Assembly (NCBI GenBank): GCA_005503215.1
Contig: SCNS01000020.1
Coordinates: 26,059 to 90,058, forward strand
DNA length: 64,000 nt
Reading direction: 5' to 3'
Origin: Sphingomonadaceae bacterium 3R27C6
GTDB taxonomy: Bacteria > Pseudomonadota > Alphaproteobacteria > Sphingomonadales > Sphingomonadaceae
The notes under the pieces are model-generated. The model had not been told where the DNA came from, made no database searches, and saw only the letters and a program-made list of their open reading frames with translations. A program made the translations under genes and the position numbers. Of the stretch, positions 37,798 through 47,363 are shown piece after piece (positions within the stretch are counted from its first letter, which is position 1; the number at the start of each line of letters is the position of its first letter).

Positions 37798-38792
37798 ATC
37801 GTGACGACCAGCTTGCCGACCGCGGTCCGGTCGCCGAGCTTGGCGATCGCCTTGCCGCCGTCGGCGAGGGCAAAGCTCTCGGTCACCCGCGGCTGGATCT
37901 TGCCCTGTTCCCACAATTGGAACAGCCGCGCGATATTGGCGCGGTTGCGCGCGGGTTCGCGCGCCACAAAAGCGCCCCAGAACACGCCCGCGACGTCGCA
38001 GCTCTTGAGCAGCGTCAGGTTGAGCGGCAGGCGCGGAATGCCCGCCGGGAAGCCGACGACGAGGTAGCGGCCCTCCCATGCGATCGAACGCAGTGCGGGC
38101 TCGGCATAATCGCCGCCGACCGCGTCATAGATGACGTTGGCGCCATTCGGGCCGACGGCTTCCTTGAACTTGTTCGCAAGCTCCTTCGACTGGTCCTTGT
38201 CGAACGGCTGTCGGCCATAGACGACGACCTCGTCGGCGCCCGCCTGACGCGCGATGTCGGCCTTTTCCTCGCTCGACACGCCGGCGACGACGCGCGCGCC
38301 GAATGCCTTGCCCAGCTCGACCGCCGCGATGCCGACGCCGCCCGACGCGCCGAGCACGAGCAAGGTGTCGCCTTCCGCGATATGCCCGCGATCGACGAGC
38401 GCATGGATGCTGGTGCCATAGGTCATCAGCAGCGACGCGCCTGCCGCGAAATCATGCGCTTCGGGCAGGTGATAGACATTGTGCACCGACACCGCGACCG
38501 CTTCGGACATCCCGCCGTTGCCGCAGCCCGCGATCACGCGGTCGCCGACCTTGAACTCGGTCACACCCTCGCCGACTTCGGCGACCAGCCCCGCGACTTC
38601 GCCGCCGGGGGCGAAGGGGCGTTCGGGGCGGAATTGATATTTATCCTCGATGATCAGCACGTCGGGAAAGTTGACCGCGCAGGCCTTCACGTCGATCACG
38701 ATCTGGCCCTTGCCCGCGGTCGGGCGCGGCAGTTCGCCCAAAGTGAGCGTTTCAGGGCCGCCGGTTGCGGTCGACAAGAGAGCCTTCATCAT
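37794..38792 (-). CDS. NADPH:quinone oxidoreductase family (zinc-independent MDR)
   Basis: This 332-residue medium-chain dehydrogenase/reductase of the quinone oxidoreductase group begins MMKALLSTATGGPETLTLGE. AVNFPDVLIIEDKYQFRPER and PFAPGGEVAGLVAEVGEGV match the GroES-like part. LLVLGASGGVGIAAVELGKA is the NADP-binding motif. The cysteine cluster for zinc is missing, as in quinone reductases. It may reduce quinones or act on enoyl-type substrates. GAGGAGAAG precedes the start. The DUF167 gene starts at its stop. Confidence 0.9.
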   Translation of the reverse strand: MMKALLSTATGGPETLTLGELPRPTAGKGQIVIDVKACAVNFPDVLIIEDKYQFRPERPFAPGGEVAGLVAEVGEGVTEFKVGDRVIAGCGNGGMSEAVAVSVHNVYHLPEAHDFAAGASLLMTYGTSIHALVDRGHIAEGDTLLVLGASGGVGIAAVELGKAFGARVVAGVSSEEKADIARQAGADEVVVYGRQPFDKDQSKELANKFKEAVGPNGANVIYDAVGGDYAEPALRSIAWEGRYLVVGFPAGIPRLPLNLTLLKSCDVAGVFWGAFVAREPARNRANIARLFQLWEQGKIQPRVTESFALADGGKAIAKLGDRTAVGKLVVTI

Positions 38793-38820
38793 CTTCTCCT
38801 CTTATGGTGTTCGTTTGATC

Positions 38821-39411
38821 CTATGCGGCGGGACGCATCCACGGCCGATCGGCGTCGAGCTGCTTTTCATAAGCGCCGATCGCTGCGTCGCTCTTTTCGG
38901 TCAGCGAAATCTCGTCGAGCCCTTCGAGCAGGCACATTTTGCGGAACGGGTCGATCTCGAAGCTGAAACGGTCCTGATACTGCGTCGTCACCGTCTGATG
39001 CTCGAGGTCGACGAACACCGGATCGGTCGTGGCGACCTCCATCAACCGGTCGATCGCCGCTTGGGGAAGCACGACGGGAAGGATGCCGTTCTTCACCGCA
39101 TTGCCCGAGAAAATGTCCGAGTAGCTGGGCGCGATCACGACGCGGATGCCGAGATCGCCGAGCGCCCAGGCGGCATGCTCGCGGCTCGACCCGCAGCCGA
39201 AATTATCGCCCGCGATCAGGATCGGTGCGCCCTTGAAATCGGCGCTGTCGAACAGATTGTCGGGATCGGCGCGCAGGCTTTCGAACGCGCCGCGCCCCAT
39301 GCCTTCGCGCGTCGTGGTCTTCAGCCAGTGCGCGGGGATGATGACGTCGGTATCGACATTCTTGAGCCCGAACGGGATCGCTCGGCCTTCGACCTTGTCG
39401 AGCGGGGTCAT
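38821..39411 (-). CDS. leuD: 3-isopropylmalate dehydratase, small subunit
   Basis: LeuD forms the isomerase for 2- to 3-isopropylmalate with LeuC in leucine biosynthesis. The 196-residue protein has [20 protein letters not shown] and [20 protein letters not shown], the substrate-binding loop of the aconitase swivel domain, then [20 protein letters not shown]. The start ATG overlaps the leuC stop by four bases (ATGA). Length and motifs are standard. leuB is not in the window. Confidence 0.95.
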   Translation of the reverse strand: MTPLDKVEGRAIPFGLKNVDTDVIIPAHWLKTTTREGMGRGAFESLRADPDNLFDSADFKGAPILIAGDNFGCGSSREHAAWALGDLGIRVVIAPSYSDIFSGNAVKNGILPVVLPQAAIDRLMEVATTDPVFVDLEHQTVTTQYQDRFSFEIDPFRKMCLLEGLDEISLTEKSDAAIGAYEKQLDADRPWMRPAA

Positions 39412-40838
39412 GCCATCAGCTCCCGCACGTCGGTGAGCTTGCCGGTTACCGCCGCCGCCGCCGCCATCGCGGGACTGACGAGATGCGTGCGCGCGCCGGG
39501 ACCCTGACGCCCGACGAAATTGCGGTTGCTGGTCGAGGCGCAGCGTTCGCCCGCGGGCACCTTGTCGGGGTTCATCGCGAGGCACGCCGAACAGCCCGGT
39601 TCGCGCCATTCGAGCCCCGCGTCGGTGAAGATGCGGTCTAGCCCCTCGGCCTCGGCCTGCGCCTTCACCAGCCCCGAACCGGGGACGACGATCGCCCATT
39701 TGACATTGTCGGCCTTGTGGCGGCCCTTGATCACGGCGGCGGCGGCGCGCAGATCCTCGATCCGGCTGTTGGTACAGCTGCCGATGAAGATATTCTCGAC
39801 CGGCACATCCTGCATCCGCGTGCCGGGCTCAAGGCCCATATAGGCGAGCGATTTTGCGGCTGCGGCTTGCTTCGATGGGTCGGCGAAGCTTTCGGGCGCA
39901 GGCACGACGCCGGTGATCGGCACGACATCCTCGGGGCTGGTGCCCCAGGTGACGCTTGGCGCGATATCGGCGGCGTCGATGACGACACTCTTGTCATAGG
40001 TCGCGCCCGGATCGGTCGCGAGGCTTTTCCAGTAAGCGACCGCGGCGTCCCAGTCGGCGCCCTTCGGCGCATAGGGGCGGCCCTTGAGGTACGCGAATGT
40101 CGTCTCGTCGGGCGCGATCAGCCCGGCACGCGCGCCGCCCTCGATCGCCATATTGCTGACCGTCAGCCGGCCCTCGACGCTGAGCGCACGGATCGCGCTG
40201 CCCGTATATTCGATGACATGGCCGGTGCCGCCCGCGGCGCCGATGACGCCAGTGATGTGGAGGATGATGTCCTTCGCCGACACGCCGGGGCCGACCTCGC
40301 CCTCGACACGCACTTCCATCGTCTTGGACGGCTGGAGCAGCAACGTCTGCGTCGCGAGCACATGCTCGACCTCGCTCGTCCCGATGCCAAACGCGAGCGC
40401 ACCGATGCCGCCGTGGCACGCGGTGTGGCTGTCGCCGCAGACGATCGTCGTGCCGGGCAGCGAAAAGCCCTGCTCGGGCCCGACGACATGGACGATACCC
40501 TGTTCGGGCGCCGTCGCGTCGATGTAGCGGATACCGAATTCGGGCGCGTTCTTTTCGAGCGCCGCCAATTGCGCCGCGCTTTCGGGGTCGGCGATCGGCA
40601 GCTTGTTGCCCGCCGCGTCGAGCCGCGGCGTCGTCGGCACATTATGGTCGGGCACCGCGATCGTCAGGTCGGGGCGGCGCACCGTGCGGCCGCTCGCGCG
40701 AAGCCCCGCAAATGCCTGCGGGCTGGTGACTTCATGGACAAGGTGACGGTCGATGAAGATCAGGCAAGTGGCATCGGGGCGCTGTTCGACGACATGCGCG
40801 TCCCAGATTTTCTCATAAAGGGTGCGGGGCCGAGTCAT
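39408..40838 (-). CDS. leuC: 3-isopropylmalate dehydratase, large subunit
   Basis: This 476-residue aconitase-type enzyme starts at [20 protein letters not shown] at 40847 is possible but weaker. It has [20 protein letters not shown] (a cluster and substrate region), [20 protein letters not shown] (a cysteine ligand) and [19 protein letters not shown] (the two other cysteine ligands of the [4Fe-4S] cluster). It binds its partner LeuD, encoded immediately downstream. No leader peptide attenuator was seen upstream. A palindromic element lies at 40915-41000 beyond its start. Confidence 0.96.
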   Translation of the reverse strand: MTRPRTLYEKIWDAHVVEQRPDATCLIFIDRHLVHEVTSPQAFAGLRASGRTVRRPDLTIAVPDHNVPTTPRLDAAGNKLPIADPESAAQLAALEKNAPEFGIRYIDATAPEQGIVHVVGPEQGFSLPGTTIVCGDSHTACHGGIGALAFGIGTSEVEHVLATQTLLLQPSKTMEVRVEGEVGPGVSAKDIILHITGVIGAAGGTGHVIEYTGSAIRALSVEGRLTVSNMAIEGGARAGLIAPDETTFAYLKGRPYAPKGADWDAAVAYWKSLATDPGATYDKSVVIDAADIAPSVTWGTSPEDVVPITGVVPAPESFADPSKQAAAAKSLAYMGLEPGTRMQDVPVENIFIGSCTNSRIEDLRAAAAVIKGRHKADNVKWAIVVPGSGLVKAQAEAEGLDRIFTDAGLEWREPGCSACLAMNPDKVPAGERCASTSNRNFVGRQGPGARTHLVSPAMAAAAAVTGKLTDVRELMA

Positions 40839-40914
40839 GCGGTTCACTTAAGCTTGCGCGACAACAATGCAAGCGAGCGGCGATCAAAAACGCAATTTTC
40901 GGTCGCCAAAAGAC

Positions 40915-41000
40915 GTCGCCCCCGCGAAGGCGGGGGCCGCTATCGGCAATTCGCTGCGGCGGCTTAAAACGACAGCGGCCCCTGCCTTCGCAGGGGCGAC
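40915..41000. repeat. Palindromic element (family 2), between leuC and crtZ
   Basis: The arms 40915-40945 and 40970-41000 are 31-base near-perfect inverted repeats (GTCGCCCCCGCGAAGGCGGG in one arm and the same with two changes in the other), separated by 24 bases. The same family occurs at 57247-57334. It lies 21 bases upstream of the crtZ ATG. Confidence 0.88.
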
Positions 41001-41021
41001 GAGTTGGTCTATAATCCCCCC

Positions 41022-41540
41022 ATGTCGACGCCCGCCATCATCGCGCTCATTCTCGCCACCGTCGCGGCGATGGAATTTGTCGCCTGGGCGAGTCACAAAT
41101 ATATCATGCACGGCTTCGGCTGGGCGTGGCACCGCGACCACCATGAGCCGCACGACAAGGTGCTGGAAAAGAACGACTTGTTCGGCCTCGTCGGCGCCGC
41201 GCTAAGCATTTCGATGTTCGTCGTCGGCAGCCCGATGATCATGGGCGCCGCGGCGTGGGAGCCCGGAACGTGGATCGGGCTCGGCGTCCTCTTCTACGGG
41301 ATCATCTACACGCTGGTGCACGACGGGCTCGTCCACCAGCGCTATTTCCACTGGGTGCCGCGGCGCGGCTATGCGAAGCGGCTGGTGCAGGCGCACAAGC
41401 TCCATCACGCCACGGTCGGCAAGGAGGGCGGGGTCAGCTTCGGCTTCGTCCTCGCGCGCGACCCCGCCAAGCTGAAAGCCGAACTCAAGGCACAGCGCGC
41501 GGCGGGGGTCGCGGTCGTGCGCGAGGCGCTTGCCGACTAG
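41022..41540 (+). CDS. crtZ: Beta-carotene hydroxylase
   Basis: CrtZ hydroxylates beta-carotene rings at C3 to give zeaxanthin. The 172-residue membrane di-iron enzyme has the histidine boxes HKYIMHGFGWAWHRDHHEPH (residues ~24-43) and HDGLVHQRYFHW and HKLHH further on. Start is taken at MSTPAIIALILATVAAM. A palindromic element occupies most of the short region before it. No other carotenoid gene is in the window, so it is unlinked from the main crt cluster. Its stop shares the CTAG at 41537-41540 with the convergent GST gene. Confidence 0.94.
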   Translation: MSTPAIIALILATVAAMEFVAWASHKYIMHGFGWAWHRDHHEPHDKVLEKNDLFGLVGAALSISMFVVGSPMIMGAAAWEPGTWIGLGVLFYGIIYTLVHDGLVHQRYFHWVPRRGYAKRLVQAHKLHHATVGKEGGVSFGFVLARDPAKLKAELKAQRAAGVAVVREALAD

Positions 41541-42217
41541 GCCGTCCGGTAATCGGCGGTAATCACGCCGGCTGCCATCAATTCCGCCTCATGGCCCTCC
41601 TCGCGCCAGCTTTCGGCGAGCGCCTGCCGTTCCCATTCGACCATCGCCGGCTGCGCGAGCATATGGTCGACCCACGCCTGTCCGGCGCCGGCGTCGAGGC
41701 CATAGGTGCGGATACGGAAAGCGACCGGGGCGAAAAAGGCATCGACCGCGGTGAAGCGCTCGCCCGCGAGGAAGGGGCCGCCGAAGCGCGACAGGCCCTC
41801 GGCGAACAATTCGCGGATACGCGCGACGTCGAGCCGGAGCGCGCCCGATGGCGGCTTGGGCGTCACGCGAACGCCGACGTTCATCGTGCAATCATTGCGC
41901 AGCGCCGAAAAGCCGCTGTGCATTTCCGCCGCCGCGCATTGCGCCCAGGCGCGCGCGTCGGGGTCGGCCGGCCATACACCCTCGTGCCGGTCGGCGAGAT
42001 AGAGTGTGATACCAAGCGAGTCGTAAACCGTCCGTCCTTCGTCGAGCAGCGCGGGCACCTGTCCGGTCGGTGAGAAGCTGCGAAACTCGTCATAGTTGAT
42101 CGGGTTGGTGAAGGGCTCGATCTGGTCCTCGAACGCGATGCCGAGCGCGCGCATCAGCACCCAGGGGCGTAGCGACCAGCTCGAATAATTGCGGTTGGCG
42201 GTGATCAGCACATACAT
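41537..42217 (-). CDS. Glutathione S-transferase family protein
   Basis: This 226-residue protein has a thioredoxin-like N-terminal GST domain (MYVLITANRNYSSWSLRPWV, FRSFSPTGQVPALLDEGRTV) and a helical C-terminal domain (LSRFGGPFLAGERFTAVDAF). The SPTGQVP stretch with the conserved cis-proline supports glutathione binding. The class is uncertain. The start ATG at 42217 lies inside the end of the upstream epimerase gene, so the two are coupled. The stop shares CTAG with crtZ. Confidence 0.9.
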   Translation of the reverse strand: MYVLITANRNYSSWSLRPWVLMRALGIAFEDQIEPFTNPINYDEFRSFSPTGQVPALLDEGRTVYDSLGITLYLADRHEGVWPADPDARAWAQCAAAEMHSGFSALRNDCTMNVGVRVTPKPPSGALRLDVARIRELFAEGLSRFGGPFLAGERFTAVDAFFAPVAFRIRTYGLDAGAGQAWVDHMLAQPAMVEWERQALAESWREEGHEAELMAAGVITADYRTA

Positions 42218-43182
42218 GCCTGGCGCTCCTGTGCGATGATGGGGGAGGTGTAGTCGGGATCGTGCGCGAAGGGCAGATCGGCGCCTTCGCGCAGCGCGGC
42301 GAGCACGCTGCCGAAATCGGTGGCGGCGCGCCAGCCGAAGCGGCGTTCGGCGCGCGACGGGTCGTAGACGCGGTCGATCGTTTCGGGAAGCACCCAGCCT
42401 TGCGCGGCATAGAGCTCGGCAGCGTCGGGATGATGGCGCGCGATCACCGCGCGTGCATCGCGCGCAAGCTCTCCGGCTTCCTCGCGCACGAAGGGCGGCG
42501 GTGCCGAGAGAATGAAGGTGTCGCAACCGATCGCCGGCGCGGCCTCGAGCGCGGCGAGATGCGCCGCGGCGGCGTCCTCGACCGTCAGGCGGCGATTGAG
42601 CAGCTCGTTCGCCTTTAGGTTCGGGCCGCTCGGCACAGCATGTGTGTCGTCATCCTCGGGAAAGAAGCGCCCGGTGCGCAGGATCGCTACGGCGATGCCA
42701 TGCTCGCGGTGCACCAGCTTCACCGCCTGCTCGGCGGCGAGCTTGGTGATGCCATAAATGTTGCGCGGTTCGATCGGACCGAAATCCTCGTCCATCCACC
42801 ATGCGCCCGCCTCGCCCGCGCCCTGGCGCACATCGGCGCGTATCATCAGCGAAGTCGTCGAGGTGAAGAGGAAGCGGTCGTTGCCCGCCGCGACCGCGGC
42901 CTCGATCAGGTTCAGCGTGCCACTGACATTGACGTCGACAAAGGCTTGGCGCGGATAACGCACGATGTCGGGCTTGTGGAGAGCGCCGCCGTGGATCACC
43001 GCCTCGATTCCATGCTCGCCCATCGTCCGGTCGATCAGCGCGCGGTCGGCGACGGTGCCGATGACTTGCGTATGCGTTCCGGGCACAACGTCGAGCCCGG
43101 TGACGTCATGGCCGTTTTGGGCGAGGAGCGGAGCCAGATAGCGCCCCAGCCAACCCGACGATCCGGTCAGCAGTACGCGCAT
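42205..43182 (-). CDS. NAD-dependent epimerase/dehydratase
   Basis: This 325-residue extended SDR has the N-terminal cofactor motif LLTGSSGWLGRYLAPLLA and the active-site set with SSTTSLM-like strand FLFTSTTSLMIR and tyrosine-lysine in YGITKLAAEQ. NLIEAAVAAGNDRFLF and EPRNIYG fit sugar-nucleotide epimerases or related enzymes. The substrate is not determined. The GST start lies within its last codons (overlap 42205-42217). The start ATG at 43182 has GAGGAGATTCATCG upstream. Confidence 0.88.
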   Translation of the reverse strand: MRVLLTGSSGWLGRYLAPLLAQNGHDVTGLDVVPGTHTQVIGTVADRALIDRTMGEHGIEAVIHGGALHKPDIVRYPRQAFVDVNVSGTLNLIEAAVAAGNDRFLFTSTTSLMIRADVRQGAGEAGAWWMDEDFGPIEPRNIYGITKLAAEQAVKLVHREHGIAVAILRTGRFFPEDDDTHAVPSGPNLKANELLNRRLTVEDAAAAHLAALEAAPAIGCDTFILSAPPPFVREEAGELARDARAVIARHHPDAAELYAAQGWVLPETIDRVYDPSRAERRFGWRAATDFGSVLAALREGADLPFAHDPDYTSPIIAQERQACMC

Positions 43183-43248
43183 CGATGAATCTCCTCTCAG
43201 CCTTGTCCGCGCGCCTCATACACAGGCAGTGGACGGGGGGGAAGGCGG

Positions 43249-44556
43249 TTACCCTTTCGGCTCCGCGGCAACCGTTTTGGGCTTGGCAGCGCCGCCGCGC
43301 ACTGGCGGCAGCTCGCTGAGGTCGAGCCAGCCCGCGTCCTCGCGTTTGTGATAGCCGTCGATCACCGTGAACGGGATCCGGAAGGGAAATCCCCAATCGC
43401 TGTTCCACAGCGCGACGACGCCCGTCCGCGTCGCGGGTTCGAAAATCATCGTCGCGCGATAGCCCTCGACCGCACCCGAATGACCTTCGAGCCGGCTGCC
43501 GCCATAGGTGAAGCTTCGCCAGCCGAGGCCATAGGCCGCATCGCCCGTGGCCGCGCGCAAGGCGCCGCCATACAGCCGCCCGGTGCCGACGCGTGGACGA
43601 TGCGCAAGCTGCAACACCGGTGCGGGCAGCACATCGGGGCGCTTCCCCATCATCGCCTGCATCCAGGTCGCGAAATCGACGATATCGCTTTCGACCCCCG
43701 CGGCGGCCGGAACGCGCCAATAGGCTTCCTTGATCGGGCGGACCTGCGCGCCGCGGTGCGGTTTCGCCCAATCCTTGGCGCCCGTCAGCCGCGCCATCCC
43801 GTACCCCGCGCTGACCATGCCGAGCGGACGGAAAAACCGGTCCTCGACCGCATCGCCGAACGGTTCGTTCGCGGCGCGCGCCAAGATCTCGCTCGCGGCG
43901 TCAAAGGCGATATTCTGATAGGTGTGGCAGGTGCCGGGGTCGCATTGCAGCGGCGCGGCGGCCAGGCTCGCGCGCAGCGCCGCGGGGCGCTGCCCCTCCT
44001 CCAATTTCTCGTCATAGGCGTTCTTGGTGAGGCCCGTGCGCTGGGCCAGCAGCTGGTCCAGCGTGACGTGCGCCTCGGCGCCGCCGGGCAGGCGCAGCGA
44101 TGTGCCGAGGCCGGCGACCGGACGGCCGAGATCGACGGCGCCGTCGGTGGCCAGCGCGGCCGCCAGCACGCCCGTCGCGGTTTTGGAAACCGAGGCCCAG
44201 CGGAACAGCGTATGCGGCGTAACCGCCGCGCCGGTCGCCTTGTCGGCGACGCCGTAGGTGCGGACGAAACGCAGTTCGCCGTCTTCGACCACCGCCACCG
44301 CGAGCCCCGCCATCTCGGGCCGCTGCGACAGGTCGGTGAGTTGCCGGTCGAGCGCTTGATAGTCGATTCGGCCGCGCCATTCGGCGGGGGTGTCGGGCAG
44401 GTTCTCGGGCGCCTTGATCGGGATTGCGACGCTCGCAAGCGGGTGCTTCCCGCCGAGCGCGTGAATGCCAAACCAGCCCACAAGGCCCAAAGCGACGATC
44501 GCGATGAGATAGGTGAAAACCGGCCTTCTGGACTTGTTTTTAAACTGCGACCTCAT
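43249..44556 (-). CDS. Serine hydrolase, beta-lactamase class C/DD-peptidase fold
   Basis: This 435-residue protein begins MRSQFKNKSRRPVFTYLIAI, with a membrane anchor span at residues ~13-32. The first penicillin-binding motif is SVSK (in FRWASVSKTATGVLA), the second is YQN (in CHTYQNIAFDA) and the third is HSG (in EGHSGAVEGYRA). The family includes esterases, DD-carboxypeptidases and class C beta-lactamases. No evidence here favours beta-lactam hydrolysis. It faces the periplasm. It is a single gene with a 42-base gap before the membrane gene downstream in the sequence. Confidence 0.9.
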   Translation of the reverse strand: MRSQFKNKSRRPVFTYLIAIVALGLVGWFGIHALGGKHPLASVAIPIKAPENLPDTPAEWRGRIDYQALDRQLTDLSQRPEMAGLAVAVVEDGELRFVRTYGVADKATGAAVTPHTLFRWASVSKTATGVLAAALATDGAVDLGRPVAGLGTSLRLPGGAEAHVTLDQLLAQRTGLTKNAYDEKLEEGQRPAALRASLAAAPLQCDPGTCHTYQNIAFDAASEILARAANEPFGDAVEDRFFRPLGMVSAGYGMARLTGAKDWAKPHRGAQVRPIKEAYWRVPAAAGVESDIVDFATWMQAMMGKRPDVLPAPVLQLAHRPRVGTGRLYGGALRAATGDAAYGLGWRSFTYGGSRLEGHSGAVEGYRATMIFEPATRTGVVALWNSDWGFPFRIPFTVIDGYHKREDAGWLDLSELPPVRGGAAKPKTVAAEPKG

Positions 44557-44599
44557 AATTGGCCGCCGTCTTAGCGGCGACTTCCGCGGCCGTCACCCC

Positions 44600-45049
44600 T
44601 CAGGGCGCAAGATGGCGCCAGGCCTTGAATGTCCCCACGGCGTAAACCGCGCCATAGACAAAGACGATCAGCGAAGACCAGACCGCGAAACTGTCGCTAT
44701 GTTGCGGACGCCACAAATGGAGCGGCACAAAAATAAGGCCGCGGAGCAGATAGATGGACGCGATGACGATCAGCCCCGTCCGCAGCAGCGGCAGGCGCGG
44801 GAACGAACCGGCGCCCGAAAAGGCATAGGCGGCCCAGATCAGCAAGACGGCGCCGATCGCAAGCGTGATCAGCGTCGGGTGCAGGTCGCCGCGCGCCGCC
44901 GCACGCGCCATGCCTTCGCCCGCGCCGAAGAAGCGATACCAGTCGGGGCCGCCGAAAATGCAGGCGATATGGAGCAGTGCGGCCAGAACCGACAACCACC
45001 CGCCGACGATCAGCCAGGCGGAGCCGGGATTGGCGGCGACATTATGCAA
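44600..45049 (-). CDS. Hypothetical four-span membrane protein
   Basis: This 149-residue protein has four predicted membrane spans ([79 protein letters not shown]). A loop holds [20 protein letters not shown] do not recognise a family with a function. The ATG at 45049 overlaps the end of the scoB gene by 8 bases, so it is the last gene of the CoA-transferase operon. Confidence 0.78.
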   Translation of the reverse strand: MHNVAANPGSAWLIVGGWLSVLAALLHIACIFGGPDWYRFFGAGEGMARAAARGDLHPTLITLAIGAVLLIWAAYAFSGAGSFPRLPLLRTGLIVIASIYLLRGLIFVPLHLWRPQHSDSFAVWSSLIVFVYGAVYAVGTFKAWRHLAP

Positions 45050-45677
45050 TATAATGCGCCGTCGTCTTTGCGGCGACGTCCTCCGCCGTCACGCCCGGCG
45101 CCAGCTCGATCAGCTTGAACGGGCTGTCATGGTCGTCGCGCTTGAACACCGCGAGGTCGGTGATGATCAAGTCGACGACATTCTTGCCGGTCAGCGGCAG
45201 CGTGCATGCGGGGATGAACTTCGGGCTGCCGTCCTTGGCATTATGTTCCATCACGACGATGATCTTCTTGACCCCGGCGACGAGGTCCATCGCGCCGCCC
45301 ATGCCCTTGATCATCTTGCCCGGGATCATCCAGTTGGCGATGTCGCCATTTTCGGCAATCTCCATCGCGCCCAATACGGTGAGGTCGATATGCCCGCCGC
45401 GGATCATCGCGAAGCTGTCCGACGAACTGAAATAGGCCGATTGCGGCAATTCGCTGATCGTCTGCTTGCCCGCGTTGATCAAGTCGGGATCCTCGTCGCC
45501 CTCGAACGGGAAGGGGCCGATACCGAGCATGCCGTTTTCGGACTGGAGCGTGACCGTCATCCCCGCAGGAATATGGTTCGCGACCAAGGTCGGGATGCCG
45601 ATACCAAGATTGACGTAATAGCCGTCCTGCAGTTCCTTCGCGGCGCGCGCCGCCATGTCATCACGCGTCCAGGCCAT
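45042..45677 (-). CDS. scoB: 3-oxoacid CoA-transferase subunit B
   Basis: This 211-residue subunit works with ScoA to move CoA between succinate and acetoacetate (or related 3-oxoacids). [20 protein letters not shown] and [20 protein letters not shown] contain the catalytic glutamate (SENG). [20 protein letters not shown] and [14 protein letters not shown] are also signature motifs. The start ATG overlaps the stop of the phosphatase gene by one base (TAATG). In most bacteria scoA and scoB are adjacent, but here a secreted phosphatase gene lies between them. Confidence 0.95.
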   Translation of the reverse strand: MAWTRDDMAARAAKELQDGYYVNLGIGIPTLVANHIPAGMTVTLQSENGMLGIGPFPFEGDEDPDLINAGKQTISELPQSAYFSSSDSFAMIRGGHIDLTVLGAMEIAENGDIANWMIPGKMIKGMGGAMDLVAGVKKIIVVMEHNAKDGSPKFIPACTLPLTGKNVVDLIITDLAVFKRDDHDSPFKLIELAPGVTAEDVAAKTTAHYIA

Positions 45678-46564
45678 TATTTCGGCTCCCATTGCTTGTC
45701 GGAGGGGAAGGTATCGCCCCAGCCCAGTTTTTCCCACGGGCCGTAGACGGGGTTGGGGAAAAGGAACCAGCCCTTGTCCCAGAGTGCGGTTGCGCCCGCG
45801 CTCGTCGCGAGCGCCATGCGCTGCGCGGCGGGCAGATCCTTGACGTTGAACTGCTGGCTGAAATCGCCGAGCTGGTCGCCGCCCAAAATGATCACGCAAT
45901 ATTTCGACGCGATCGCCGCGCGGCGCCCGTCCTTGCTCGATCCGCCGGCATCGTCGCCCATCAGGAACAGGGTCTCGCCATGCTTGAATTCGCCGAGCCC
46001 GGCGGCGCGGAGCGTGTCCTCGCTGCCCTTGGCATTGGCGGCGCTGCGGTTGGTGTTGGCGATCACGGTGATCCCCGCGGCGCGGAGCTTGTTCACCATT
46101 TCGACGCTGCCGGGCATCGCGAGCGCCTTGCCCGCGCCACTCTTTTCCCACTGGTCCCAGACCTTAAGGTCGAAGCCAGCGCCCTTTTCGGCGAAAAGCC
46201 GCATCGGGCCGAGGTTCCAGATCAGCGTTTCGTCGGCGTCGAACACCGCGGCGAAGGGCTTGTTCCCGCACGGCTCGAAGGCCGGCGCATCCAGCGTCGC
46301 GCCCGGTGCGAGGACGACGCTGTCCGTCGGCCGCTGCTTGATCCGCCACACGCCATAATCGGCGATCCGCGCATTCGTCGCGCGCACCGCAACGGCCGCC
46401 TCGGGCGAGCCATAGAGATATTGCAGCGCCACGGGCGGCTTGGCGGCTTCCGCCGGCGCGGGAGCCGGCAGAGGGACGGGCGGAGCCGGAGCCGTCGCCA
46501 CCTCTGCCGGCGCGCTCGCGCACCCTGCAAGGAGCAGCGCGGCGCCAATGGCGAAGCTACGCAT
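45677..46564 (-). CDS. Acid phosphatase/5'-nucleotidase lipoprotein, e(P4)-like (HAD)
   Basis: This 295-residue protein has a lipoprotein signal ([10 protein letters not shown], lipidated cysteine near residue 14), a proline-alanine linker and a class-C-like HAD phosphatase domain. [16 protein letters not shown] is the catalytic DxD motif (two aspartates plus ET). [19 protein letters not shown] is motif II, and [17 protein letters not shown] with [14 protein letters not shown] is the C-terminal acidic cluster. In Haemophilus the e(P4) lipoprotein dephosphorylates NMN and heme-related substrates. The substrate here is unknown. Surface or periplasmic location is predicted. It starts at the scoA stop (TGATG) and ends in scoB. 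Confidence 0.9.
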   Translation of the reverse strand: MRSFAIGAALLLAGCASAPAEVATAPAPPVPLPAPAPAEAAKPPVALQYLYGSPEAAVAVRATNARIADYGVWRIKQRPTDSVVLAPGATLDAPAFEPCGNKPFAAVFDADETLIWNLGPMRLFAEKGAGFDLKVWDQWEKSGAGKALAMPGSVEMVNKLRAAGITVIANTNRSAANAKGSEDTLRAAGLGEFKHGETLFLMGDDAGGSSKDGRRAAIASKYCVIILGGDQLGDFSQQFNVKDLPAAQRMALATSAGATALWDKGWFLFPNPVYGPWEKLGWGDTFPSDKQWEPK

Positions 46565-47274
46565 CACGCCGTCTCGCGCGGGCGCGTCGTGCGGAATTCG
46601 ATTTTCTTGTCGTAGGGCGCGCCGAGGACGAGGCGCTTCACATAGATGCCTGGCAGGTGGATCGCGTCGGGGTCGAGGCTGCCGACCGGCACGATTTCCT
46701 CGACTTCGGCGACGCAGATCTTCGCGGCGGTCGCCATCGGCTGGTTGAAGTTGCGCGCGGTCTTGCGGAAGATGAGGTTGCCGCTCTCGTCGGCCTTCCA
46801 CCCCTTGATGATCGCAAGGTCGGCGAAGATGCCGCGTTCGAGGATATAATCCTGCCCGTCGAAATTCTTCACTTCCTTGCCTTCGGCGACGAGCGTGCCG
46901 ACGCCGGTCTTGGTGTAGAAGCCGGGGATGCCCGCGCCGCCCGCGCGGCAGCGTTCGGCGAGCGTGCCCTGCGGGCAGAATTCGACTTCGAGTTCGCCCG
47001 CCAGATATTGCCGCTCGAACTCCTTATTCTCGCCGACGTAGGAGGAGATCATCTTCTTGACCTGCTTGGTGCGGAGCAATTTCCCGAGTCCTTCGCCGTC
47101 GATCCCGGCGTTGTTGCTGGCGATCGTCAGATCCTTGGTGCCCGCGTCGCGGATCGCGTCGATCAGCCGTTCGGGGATGCCGCAAAGGCCGAAACCGCCT
47201 GCGCAAATCTGCATGCCGTCAAAGAGCAGGCCTTCGAGGGCGGCGGCGGCGTCGGGATATTGCTTCTTCCCCAT
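46564..47274 (-). CDS. scoA: 3-oxoacid CoA-transferase subunit A
   Basis: This 236-residue subunit starts at [19 protein letters not shown] (GGAGAGCC before it). An upstream ATG at 47358 sits in the divergent regulator region. [19 protein letters not shown] is the CoA-binding glycine motif (GGFGLCGIP). [20 protein letters not shown] and [20 protein letters not shown] are typical. It is the first gene of scoA-phosphatase-scoB-membrane protein and is divergent from a LysR regulator that is inferred to control it. Confidence 0.95.
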   Translation of the reverse strand: MGKKQYPDAAAALEGLLFDGMQICAGGFGLCGIPERLIDAIRDAGTKDLTIASNNAGIDGEGLGKLLRTKQVKKMISSYVGENKEFERQYLAGELEVEFCPQGTLAERCRAGGAGIPGFYTKTGVGTLVAEGKEVKNFDGQDYILERGIFADLAIIKGWKADESGNLIFRKTARNFNQPMATAAKICVAEVEEIVPVGSLDPDAIHLPGIYVKRLVLGAPYDKKIEFRTTRPRETA

Positions 47275-47325
47275 GGGACGGCTCTCCTGAATGTTTCGGG
47301 CGCGACCTTGGCGCATTTGATCCAT

Positions 47326-47337
47326 CAATTCTAATTG
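47326..47337. promoter_or_regulatory. LysR-type palindrome between scoA and its regulator
   Basis: CAATT-CT-AATTG (47326-47330 and 47333-47337) is a perfect 5-2-5 repeat extending weakly outwards (ATC...GAT). It lies between divergent scoA (start 47274) and the LysR gene (start 47364). A -10-like TATACA is at 47352-47357. The site fits the T-N11-A type bound by LysR proteins. Confidence 0.5.
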
Positions 47338-47363
47338 TTCGATTTTTGGATTATACATAGACG

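Noticed and set aside
43249..44556. Serine hydrolase as an antibiotic-resistance beta-lactamase
   Set aside because: The SxxK, YxN and HxG motifs are shared by esterases and DD-peptidases. The length, membrane anchor and context do not indicate a class C beta-lactamase.
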